Assembly (NCBI GenBank): GCA_019119645.1
Contig: DWWR01000018.1
Span: forward strand, 1-26,509
From: Anaerobutyricum faecale
Lineage (GTDB): Bacteria > Bacillota > Clostridia > Lachnospirales > Lachnospiraceae
Reading direction: 5' to 3'
Length of the DNA stretch: 26,509 nt
The position numbers and the translations under genes were made by a program. Under the pieces are notes generated by a model. The model was not told where the DNA came from. It saw only the letters and a program-made list of their open reading frames with translations, and made no database searches. Below, piece after piece: positions 15,686 to 22,809 of the stretch. Each line of letters begins with the position of its first letter. Position 1 is the stretch's first letter.

Positions 15686-16621
15686 ACGGAAGCTCTTTGT
15701 TCTTCCAATAATAATACCTGCAACCAGGGTCAATACCAGTGACAGCCCACAGATGATCCAGAATCCCATTGGATGAGAGGAAAACGGAATCCCTCCCACA
15801 TTCATGCCGAAGGCACTGGTGATAATGGTCGGTATGGTCAGCACGATGGTAATGACGGATAAAAACTTCATGACAATGTTCAGATTGTTGGAAATCACAG
15901 AAGCAAAGGCATCCATCATTCCCGTCATAATGTCGCTGTAAATCTTCGCCATCTCAATGGCCTGCTTGTTCTCAATGATAACGTCTTCCAGAAGCTCCTC
16001 ATCATCCTCATATCGTGGGATGGAGGTATTGCGCATCAGCTTCTCCAGCACCATCTCATTGCCCCGCAGGGAAGTAGAAAGATAAATCAGGCTCTTCTCC
16101 AGTTCCAGCATCTCGATAATCTCCTGATTTCTCTGGGAAATGTGAAGACGTTTCTCCACCTCATCACTCTTCTTATCGATGATACGCAAAAACTGCAGAA
16201 ACATGGCCGCATTGCGGTACAGCATCTGATACAGAAACCGGGTTCTCTTCTGCGTCTTGAAATTCCGCATCCGTCCGTCCATAAACACAGCCAGAATCGG
16301 CGTGTCCACCAGGCAGACCGTAATGATGTTCTCCTCTGTGATGTAAATACCGAACGGAATCGTATAGAAATACTCTTTTCCCTGTCTCTCCTCGGTGGTC
16401 GGAATATCGAGAATAATCAATGTGTAGTTCTCTTCCACTTCGATACGCGAGCGCTCTTCTTCATCGAGAGGTCCCTTTAGATCATCCAGATCGATCAGAA
16501 ACTGTTCTGATATGCTGATCAGTTCCTCCTGGGTCGGATTCGTCATCGCAACCCAGCTTCCTTCCTCTGCCGCAGGAATTTTCTGGACCTTCCCCTCCAC
16601 TGTCTTAAATATTCTTATCAT
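15683..16621 (-). CDS. corA: CorA-family magnesium/divalent cation transporter
   Basis: The protein is a pentameric inner-membrane channel for Mg2+ or other divalent cations. Its 312 residues comprise a large cytosolic funnel domain with long helices (about residues 130-240) and two C-terminal membrane segments. The GMN selectivity motif is at residues 272-274 (SAFGMNVGGIPF), between the transmembrane helices, which is diagnostic. The ATG follows GAGGGAAATCTC. It has a strong promoter of its own and a terminator at its stop codon, so it is a single-gene unit. No Mg riboswitch is recognisable in the ~86-base leader. Confidence 0.93.
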   Translation of the reverse strand: MIRIFKTVEGKVQKIPAAEEGSWVAMTNPTQEELISISEQFLIDLDDLKGPLDEEERSRIEVEENYTLIILDIPTTEERQGKEYFYTIPFGIYITEENIITVCLVDTPILAVFMDGRMRNFKTQKRTRFLYQMLYRNAAMFLQFLRIIDKKSDEVEKRLHISQRNQEIIEMLELEKSLIYLSTSLRGNEMVLEKLMRNTSIPRYEDDEELLEDVIIENKQAIEMAKIYSDIMTGMMDAFASVISNNLNIVMKFLSVITIVLTIPTIITSAFGMNVGGIPFSSHPMGFWIICGLSLVLTLVAGIIIGRTKSFR

Positions 16622-16713
16622 GAGATTTCCCTCTTTCAGCGTTTGTCTGTTTTACGGCAATACAACAGGAGGCGCCCGTCTGAACTCCTCACATCATGGA
16701 AACCGCTGGTATC

Positions 16714-16742
16714 ATTATAAAGAATAAGCTATCCTTTGTCAA
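16714..16742 (-). promoter_or_regulatory. Strong consensus promoter of corA
   Basis: On the minus strand TTGACA (16737-16742) and TATAAT (16714-16719) match the sigma-A consensus perfectly with a 17-base spacer. Transcription should start near 16707, leaving a leader of about 86 bases. Confidence 0.8.
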
Positions 16743-16748
16743 ACCCAA

Positions 16749-16790
16749 CCCAAAGTTTTTTCCTGTCTTTCTCAATTCCTTTACTTTGGG
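16749..16790. repeat. CCCAAAGT/ACTTTGGG inverted repeat upstream of corA promoter
   Basis: CCCAAAGT (16749-16756) and ACTTTGGG (16783-16790) form an 8-bp inverted repeat with a 26-base centre, followed on the plus strand by AGTTTTTAAG. It lies in the 345-base gap between corA and the rubrerythrin gene, immediately before the corA -35. No plus-strand gene ends here, so its role is unclear. Confidence 0.4.
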
Positions 16791-16822
16791 AGTTTTTAAG
16801 GAATTTTCCGGATATTTTCTTC

Positions 16823-16878
16823 TATATATAAAAAAGAAGGAACCGGTTCCTCCATAACGATGGTTCCGATTCCTTCTA
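16823..16878 (-). terminator. Intrinsic terminator of the rubrerythrin gene
   Basis: Minus-strand AGAAGGAATCGGAACC (16862-16877) pairs imperfectly with GGAACCGGTTCCTTCT (16835-16850) and is followed by TTTTTATATATA. It lies about 90 bases after the stop codon. Confidence 0.6.
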
Positions 16879-16966
16879 TATTATATACGTGATATACTGT
16901 CATCTCTTCCGCGTCCCCGACAACGGGTGGCACGAAGATACATTTCTCTCTGAAAATGTACCGGGA

Positions 16967-17635
16967 TTAGTAATTCTCTTTTCTTACTTCGAAGAAGCTC
17001 TGGGAATATTTACATACCGGGCAGACTTCCGGAGCTTTCTTTCCGATTACAAGGTGTCCGCAGATACGGCATTCCCACATGGTCTCTTCTGCCTTCTCAA
17101 ATACCTTCTGCATCTCAACATTGTTAAGAAGAGCAAGATAACGCTCCTCATGAGCTTTCTCGATGGCTCCTACTTTACGGAAACGTTCTGCCAGATCGTG
17201 GAATCCTTCCTCGTCTGCTTCCTTAGCCATACGATCATACATATCTGTCCACTCGTAGTTCTCACCTTCTGCAGCTGCTTTTAAGTTCTCTGCTGTAGTT
17301 CCGATATTGCCGAGCTCTTCAAACCATACACGGGCATGTTCCTGCTCGTTGCGGGCTGTTTTTAAGAAAATCTCTGCCAGCTGATCATATCCTTCGCGGC
17401 TTGCTACGTTGGCGAAATATGTGTATTTATTTCTTGCCTGGCTCTCACCGGCAAATGCCTCCATCAGGTTCTTCTCTGTCTTAGTTCCAGCATATGGATT
17501 CTTGGATTCTGCCGGAGCTTCCTCCTCGATCTTTTCAAAAACAGAAGCTGGCTGTTTACATATCGGACAGACAAAATCTTCCGGCAGCTCACCTTCATAA
17601 ATATAACCACATATTGTACAACGATATTTTACCAT
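16967..17635 (-). CDS. rbr: Rubrerythrin with rubredoxin domains at both ends
   Basis: The protein is a non-haem di-iron peroxidase that protects anaerobes from hydrogen peroxide and oxygen. The 222 residues contain an N-terminal rubredoxin-like domain (C6xxC9, C23xxC26), a central ferritin-like di-iron domain with EAFAGESQARNKY, the first ExxH in RNEQEHARVW and the second in EKAHEERY, and a C-terminal rubredoxin (C189xxC192, C205xxC208). Most rubrerythrins have only one rubredoxin end. The start at 17635 follows GGGAGGAATACACT; an upstream in-frame start at 17668 lacks such a site. Its promoter carries a Fur-like box, consistent with metal or peroxide control. Confidence 0.93.
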   Translation of the reverse strand: MVKYRCTICGYIYEGELPEDFVCPICKQPASVFEKIEEEAPAESKNPYAGTKTEKNLMEAFAGESQARNKYTYFANVASREGYDQLAEIFLKTARNEQEHARVWFEELGNIGTTAENLKAAAEGENYEWTDMYDRMAKEADEEGFHDLAERFRKVGAIEKAHEERYLALLNNVEMQKVFEKAEETMWECRICGHLVIGKKAPEVCPVCKYSQSFFEVRKENY

Positions 17636-17684
17636 AGTGTATTCCTCCCTGTTTTCTTTCCACTTCATTCACGATCCGCTTAAC

Positions 17685-17734
17685 AATAATGAGAATCGTT
17701 ACTGTTATTCTACCACAGGAATTTCACTTGTCAA
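17685..17734 (-). promoter_or_regulatory. Rubrerythrin promoter with Fur/PerR-like operator
   Basis: On the minus strand TTGACA (17729-17734) and TAGAAT (17707-17712) are 16 bases apart. Directly after the -10, at 17685-17703, the plus-strand segment AATAATGAGAATCGTTACT matches 14 of 19 positions of the classical Fur box GATAATGATAATCATTATC. It would cover the transcription start, a typical repressor position. Confidence 0.6.
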
Positions 17735-17836
17735 GTAATTTTTCCTGGTATTTTTTAGAACGGTTTCCCTGTGTGATCTTTTCGGAGAGTCCAAAAGTAT
17801 ATCTCTATTTACGGCACGGCAAAACGCTGCCATATT

Positions 17837-18214
17837 TTACGCCTTTATTTTATCGGCCGGAACCAGTAAAATGGTTCCCGGACGCAGGGTGAGATTGGAA
17901 AGCACCTTATTGACCCTCGCCAGTTCTTCAAAGGACATGGACAGGGTTTTCAGGATATCGCTGACAGTTTCCTTCTGTTTTACCACATACGGGCGAAATC
18001 CCATCTGTCCCGATGACGGAGACGCCGGAATACAGATTTCATCTCCCGGCTGCAGATTATATATATCAACAAAGGGATTCAAGTCCAGAAGAACCCGGAC
18101 CCTCGTGTGATGTTTCTGCGCGATTCCATACAGGGTATCCCCCGGCTCCACCACATGCACCGGACCGGAGCAGTTCGTTTTATTACACATACTCAGATAA
18201 ATTTTTTTATTCAA
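17837..18214 (-). CDS. Double LysM-domain protein
   Basis: The 125-residue protein is essentially two LysM peptidoglycan-binding domains: VHVVEPGDTLYGIAQKHHTR to PGDEICIP (about residues 19-63), and YVVKQKETVSDIL to LRPGTILLVP (about 77-120). There is no signal peptide or membrane anchor, and two cysteines lie in the short N-terminal segment. Such proteins can be spore coat or cortex-associated factors (SafA-like), but this is inference. An ATG at 18229 is possible, yet GGAGG lies eight bases before the in-frame TTG at 18214, which I prefer. The gene is divergent from the giant activase and may share the intergenic control region. Confidence 0.8.
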   Translation of the reverse strand: MNKKIYLSMCNKTNCSGPVHVVEPGDTLYGIAQKHHTRVRVLLDLNPFVDIYNLQPGDEICIPASPSSGQMGFRPYVVKQKETVSDILKTLSMSFEELARVNKVLSNLTLRPGTILLVPADKIKA

Positions 18215-18295
18215 GGCTGTTCCCTCCATCTTTCTCTACAATTACAGTATGATGCGGGGCTAATGTTTGTCACAGCGTATTTTTTTCGAATTGTG

Positions 18296-18324
18296 TTGTA
18301 TTTTAAAAAAACTTCGTTTATAAT
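18296..18324 (+). promoter_or_regulatory. Predicted promoter of the 1420-residue activase gene
   Basis: TTGTAT (18296-18301) and a perfect TATAAT (18319-18324) are 17 bases apart. Transcription should begin near 18331, at the first base of a hairpin, leaving a leader of about 145 bases before the ATG at 18476. Confidence 0.65.
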
Positions 18325-18330
18325 AGTTGG

Positions 18331-18438
18331 GACTTTCGATAAAAGTCAAAACTCAGACACATTTTGTTTGATCTGCCGCAGTCCCGTCGTTGACCGGCCG
18401 GGAACTTCCCGGAAAAACGGCATAAGAAGCCGCGGCAG
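18331..18438 (+). ncRNA. Structured 5' leader of the activase gene, unidentified
   Basis: The predicted transcript opens with a hairpin GACTTT-CGATA-AAAGTC (18331-18347). A second domain is closed by CTGCCGC (18373-18379) pairing with GCGGCAG (18432-18438). Inside it, CCGT (18384-18387) can pair with ACGG (18417-18420), and CCGGGAA with TTCCCGG (18398-18412). The nested, GC-rich pairing is more than chance would readily give. I do not recognise a known riboswitch class, and no terminator-like U-run follows, so any control would be at translation or stability. It could also be a simple stabilising structure. Confidence 0.4.
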
Positions 18439-18475
18439 GACATAGATTTCGATTTAAAGGAGTTGACAAGGATTA

Positions 18476-21400
18476 ATGGACTATTCATTAGGAATTGATA
18501 TTGGCTCTACCACTGTAAAAGTCGCTGTCATCGACAGCGGGCATAAAGTTCTCTTTTCTGATTATCAGAGACATTATGCGAATATAAAAGAGACATTGCA
18601 GGAACTTCTCACCAAGGCCAGAGCACAGGTCGGCAACGCCACCGTCCATCCAACGGTAACCGGCTCCGGCGGTATGGCAATTTCTGAATATTTACATATT
18701 CCTTTCTGCCAGGAAGTTGTCTGCGTATCCAACGCACTGCAGGATTACGAGCCAAAAACTGACGTCGCCATCGAGCTGGGCGGCGAGGACGCCAAAATCA
18801 TATATTTCACCAACGGCATCGAACAGCGGATGAACGGCGTATGTGCCGGAGGAACCGGCTCTTTCATCGACCAGATGGCCAGCCTTCTGCAGACAGACGC
18901 CTCCGGACTGAACGAATACGCCAAAGGATATGACACGATTTATCCTATTGCCGCCCGCTGCGGCGTTTTTGCCAAGACAGATATCCAGCCTCTGATCAAT
19001 GAAGGCGCCACCAAGGAGAATCTGGCTGCCTCCATTTTCCAGGCGGTTGTGAATCAGACCATCAGCGGTCTTGCCTGCGGCAAACCTATCAAGGGACACG
19101 TGGCCTTTCTGGGCGGACCGCTGCATTTCATGCCGGAACTGAAAAAGGCATTTATCCGTACACTGCATCTGGATGATGAGCATATCATCGACCCGCCGCA
19201 CTCCCATCTGTTTGCGGCTGTGGGTGCGGCCCTGAACGCCAAACAGTACTGCTCCATGGACTTTGATGAGCTTTTGAGTTATTTCGAATCGGAAATGCAC
19301 CTAGCTGTCGAGGTGGAACGTCTGGAGCCTCTGTTCAAGGATGAGGCTGAGTACGACGCCTTCATCAAAGAACACAACCGTTTCAATGTCAAAAAAGGTA
19401 ATCTGTCCACCTATAAGGGCAAATGCTATCTGGGCATTGACGCCGGCTCCACCACCACAAAACTGGCTCTGGTGGGCGAGGACGGCTCCCTTCTGTGGCG
19501 GTTCTATGACAACAACAACGGAAGTCCCTTAAAGACCTCCATCCGCGCCATGAAAGAATTAAAAGAACTTCTTCCTAAGACAGCGAAGATTTCCGGCTCC
19601 TGTTCCACCGGTTACGGCGAGGCCCTCATCAAGGCGGCTTTCCAGCTGGATCACGGCGAAGTGGAAACTATGGCCCATTACTATGCCGCCGCATTCTTTG
19701 AGCCGGATGTAGATTGTATCCTCGATATCGGCGGCCAGGATATGAAATGTATCAAGATCAAGAACAATGCGGTGGACAATGTCATGTTAAACGAGGCCTG
19801 CTCCTCCGGCTGCGGTTCTTTCATCGAGACTTTTGCAAAGTCTCTGGATTATTCCGTGGAAGACTTCGCCAAGGTGGCGCTGTTTGCCAAATCTCCGATC
19901 GATCTGGGTTCCCGCTGTACCGTGTTCATGAATTCCAAGGTAAAGCAGGCTCAGAAAGAGGGAGCCAGCGTGGGCGATATTTCCGCCGGCCTTGCTTATT
20001 CCGTCATCAAAAATGCGATCTTAAAAGTTATCAAACTGACAGATCCGAAACAGCTGGGCAACAAAATTGTCGTGCAGGGCGGTACCTTTTACAATGACGC
20101 GGTACTCCGTACTTTCGAGCGGATCTCCGGCTGTCATGCCATCCGTCCGGATATCGCCGGCATCATGGGCGCGTTCGGAGCCGCTTTGATCGCCAGAGAC
20201 CGGGAAGAAGAGACAGGACCGACAAATATGCTCTCCATCGATGAGATTCTGAAGCTCAATTACGACACGACCATGAGCCGCTGTCCGCACTGTAACAACC
20301 ATTGTCTTCTGACCATCAATGAGTTTGGCAACGGCCGCAAATTCATCTCCGGAAACCGCTGCGAGCGCGGTCTGGGACTGGAACGCAATCACGAGCATGT
20401 GCCGAACCTTTACGATTATAAATACAAACGGATTTTCGGATATAAATCCTTAAAAGAAGAAGAAGCGCCGCGGGGCGTTATCGGTATTCCGCGGGTACTG
20501 AACATTTACGAGAACTACCCGTTCTGGCATACCTTCTTCACCCGCCTGGGATTCCGGGTGATTCTCTCACCGAAGTCTTCCCGGAAGATTTACGAGCTGG
20601 GCATCGAATCCATCCCAAGCGAATCCGAATGTTACCCGGCAAAGATTTCCCACGGCCATGTGATGTGGCTTCTGCAGAAAGGGATCAAGACCATCTGGTA
20701 TCCCTGCATCCCTTATGAGGAGAACCAGACGCCGGACGCCAATAACCATTATAACTGCCCGATCGTCACTTCCTACGCGGAAAACATCAAAAACAACATG
20801 GAAGAACTTCGGGACCCGGATGTCCTCTTCCTGAATCCTTTCCTGGCCCTGGATAATGCAGACGCCCTGAAGGTTCGTCTCATGGAAGAGCTGAGCCAGC
20901 ATTACGATGTGACCAAAGAAGAAATCTCTGACGCGGTGGACGCCGCATACAAAGAATCCGCACAGGTCCGCCAGGACATCCAGACCAAAGGAGAGGAGAC
21001 CCTCGCCTATCTGGCTGAAACCGGAAAGATGGGTATCGTCCTCTGCGGGCGTCCATATCACATTGATCCGGAGATCAACCACGGCATTCCGGAACTCATC
21101 AATTCTTATGGCATCGCCGTATTAAGCGAGGATTCCATCTGCCATCTGGGTCATGTGGAACGGCCGCTCATCGTATCGGACCAGTGGATGTACCACTCCC
21201 GTCTGTACGAGGCCGCCAACTACGCCAAGAAAAACAAACAGCTGGAAGTCATTCAGCTGAACTCTTTCGGCTGCGGTCTGGACGCCGTCACCACCGATGC
21301 GGTCAACGATATTCTCTCCAACTCCGGAAGAATCTACACCGTATTGAAGATTGACGAGGTCAACAATCTGGGCGCCGCCCGGATCCGTATCCGTTCCCTG

Positions 21401-22738
21401 ATCGCCGCTGTGCGGATCCGGAACAAACGGCACATCGAGCCGAAGATCGTGCCGGCAAACATTGAAAAAGTAGAATTCACCAAGGAGATGCGCAAGGATT
21501 ACACCATTCTTGTACCGCAGATGTCGCCGATCCACTTTAACCTGCTGGCGCCGGTCTTCCGGACCTGCGGATACAATGTGGATGTGCTGCCGCAGATGGG
21601 CAAAAAAGCTGTGGACGCCGGTCTTAAGTACGTTAATAACGACGCCTGCTACCCTTCTCTGATCGTCGTGGGACAGATCATGACGGCGCTGACTTCCGGC
21701 AAATACGACCTGAACAAGACCGCCGTGATCATCTCCCAGACAGGAGGCGGCTGCCGTGCCACCAACTACATCGGATTTATCCGGAGAGCGCTGGCTAAAA
21801 ACGGTTACGGCCACATCCCGGTCATCAGTATCAGCGTGCAGGGCATTGAAAAGAATGAAGGTTTCAAGATCACACCTCCTCTCCTGATCCGCATGCTTCA
21901 GGCGGTTATCTACGGCGACCTGTTCATGCGCGTGCTGTACCGGGTACGTCCGTATGAAAAGGTGAAAGGTTCCGCCAACCATCTCCATGAGGTATGGGAA
22001 AAACGTTGTATCAAATCTCTGGAGAAAGCCCATTATGGCGAATTCAAGAGAAATGTGAGACAGATCATCCGCGATTTCGACACCCTGCCGATCACCGATG
22101 AACGGAAACCGAGAGTCGGCATCGTGGGCGAGATCCTGGTGAAGTTCCTTCCGGATGCCAACAACCATCTGGTGGATCTGCTGGAATCCGAGGGTGCTGA
22201 AGCTGTCATGCCGGACCTGCTGGATTTCATGTTCTACAGTTTATATAACGCGAACTTTAAATCCGAGTATCTGGGTAAATCTTCCTGGACAGCGAAACTG
22301 TGCAACATCGGTATCCAGGCCATCGAACTGTACCGGGGATTCCTGCGGAAAGAGCTTGAAAAGAGCAGCCGTTTTGATCCGCCGCCGCACATCAAAGACC
22401 TGGCAAGATACGCTTCCCCGATCGTATCTCTGGGTAATCAGACCGGCGAAGGCTGGTTCCTCACCGGCGAGATGATCGAGCTGATCGAGGGCGGCGCGCC
22501 GAATATCGTCTGCACCCAGCCGTTTGCCTGCCTGCCAAATCACGTGGTCGGCAAGGGCGTTATCAAAGAACTCCGGAGAAAGTATCCGCAGTCCAACATC
22601 GTCGCCATCGACTATGACCCGGGTGCCAGCGAGGTCAATCAGGTAAACCGTATCAAGCTGATGCTCGCCACTGCCCAGAAGAATCTGGAGAAAGAACTGG
22701 AAAACGAAAACGCAGCTAAAAAACAGGCCGCCAATTAA
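18476..22738 (+). CDS. Giant 2-hydroxyacyl-CoA dehydratase activase-like fusion protein (two ATPase domains plus dehydratase-like region)
   Basis: This 1420-residue cytosolic iron-sulfur protein combines two BadF/HgdC-type ASKHA ATPase domains (about residues 4-260 and 318-580) with a CxxC...C motif (C603, C606, C610), a DUF2229-like region (about 660-880) and a C-terminal part resembling HgdB/double-cubane proteins. Each ATPase domain starts with a phosphate-binding loop (GIDIGSTTVKVA; GIDAGSTTTKLA). Each also keeps the two cluster cysteines, 39 residues apart: C123/C162 and C442/C481. In the known activase these hold one 4Fe-4S between two subunits; here a pseudo-dimer could form in one chain. 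Further conserved-looking cysteines are C719, C1058, C1093, C1346 and C1352. The ATG follows AAAGGAG and AAGG. No dehydratase subunits or CoA-transferase lie nearby. The substrate is unknown. Confidence 0.88.
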   Translation: MDYSLGIDIGSTTVKVAVIDSGHKVLFSDYQRHYANIKETLQELLTKARAQVGNATVHPTVTGSGGMAISEYLHIPFCQEVVCVSNALQDYEPKTDVAIELGGEDAKIIYFTNGIEQRMNGVCAGGTGSFIDQMASLLQTDASGLNEYAKGYDTIYPIAARCGVFAKTDIQPLINEGATKENLAASIFQAVVNQTISGLACGKPIKGHVAFLGGPLHFMPELKKAFIRTLHLDDEHIIDPPHSHLFAAVGAALNAKQYCSMDFDELLSYFESEMHLAVEVERLEPLFKDEAEYDAFIKEHNRFNVKKGNLSTYKGKCYLGIDAGSTTTKLALVGEDGSLLWRFYDNNNGSPLKTSIRAMKELKELLPKTAKISGSCSTGYGEALIKAAFQLDHGEVETMAHYYAAAFFEPDVDCILDIGGQDMKCIKIKNNAVDNVMLNEACSSGCGSFIETFAKSLDYSVEDFAKVALFAKSPIDLGSRCTVFMNSKVKQAQKEGASVGDISAGLAYSVIKNAILKVIKLTDPKQLGNKIVVQGGTFYNDAVLRTFERISGCHAIRPDIAGIMGAFGAALIARDREEETGPTNMLSIDEILKLNYDTTMSRCPHCNNHCLLTINEFGNGRKFISGNRCERGLGLERNHEHVPNLYDYKYKRIFGYKSLKEEEAPRGVIGIPRVLNIYENYPFWHTFFTRLGFRVILSPKSSRKIYELGIESIPSESECYPAKISHGHVMWLLQKGIKTIWYPCIPYEENQTPDANNHYNCPIVTSYAENIKNNMEELRDPDVLFLNPFLALDNADALKVRLMEELSQHYDVTKEEISDAVDAAYKESAQVRQDIQTKGEETLAYLAETGKMGIVLCGRPYHIDPEINHGIPELINSYGIAVLSEDSICHLGHVERPLIVSDQWMYHSRLYEAANYAKKNKQLEVIQLNSFGCGLDAVTTDAVNDILSNSGRIYTVLKIDEVNNLGAARIRIRSLIAAVRIRNKRHIEPKIVPANIEKVEFTKEMRKDYTILVPQMSPIHFNLLAPVFRTCGYNVDVLPQMGKKAVDAGLKYVNNDACYPSLIVVGQIMTALTSGKYDLNKTAVIISQTGGGCRATNYIGFIRRALAKNGYGHIPVISISVQGIEKNEGFKITPPLLIRMLQAVIYGDLFMRVLYRVRPYEKVKGSANHLHEVWEKRCIKSLEKAHYGEFKRNVRQIIRDFDTLPITDERKPRVGIVGEILVKFLPDANNHLVDLLESEGAEAVMPDLLDFMFYSLYNANFKSEYLGKSSWTAKLCNIGIQAIELYRGFLRKELEKSSRFDPPPHIKDLARYASPIVSLGNQTGEGWFLTGEMIELIEGGAPNIVCTQPFACLPNHVVGKGVIKELRRKYPQSNIVAIDYDPGASEVNQVNRIKLMLATAQKNLEKELENENAAKKQAAN

Positions 22739-22761
22739 CCGGCTGCCTGTCCTGCGCAAAA

Positions 22762-22806
22762 GAAGGCCGCTTCCAAACATACATTTTGGCAGCGGCCTTC
22801 TTATTA
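22762..22806. terminator. Bidirectional terminator between the activase gene and araB
   Basis: GAAGGCCGCT (22762-22771) pairs with AGCGGCCTTC (22791-22800), and CCAAA with TTTGG inside, with one mismatch. T-rich tracts follow on both strands (TTATTAT on plus, TTTTGCG on minus). It serves the two convergent genes ending at 22738 and 22810. Confidence 0.75.
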
Positions 22807-22809
22807 TCC

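Noticed and set aside
16622..16707. Possible Mg2+ riboswitch in the corA leader
   Set aside because: The leader is only about 86 bases and shows no M-box or ykoK-like helices or terminator.
21122..22168. 348-residue open frame on the minus strand inside the activase gene
   Set aside because: It is antisense to a clearly coding region, has His/Asp/Gln-rich composition typical of a shadow frame, and no ribosome binding site or recognisable motif.
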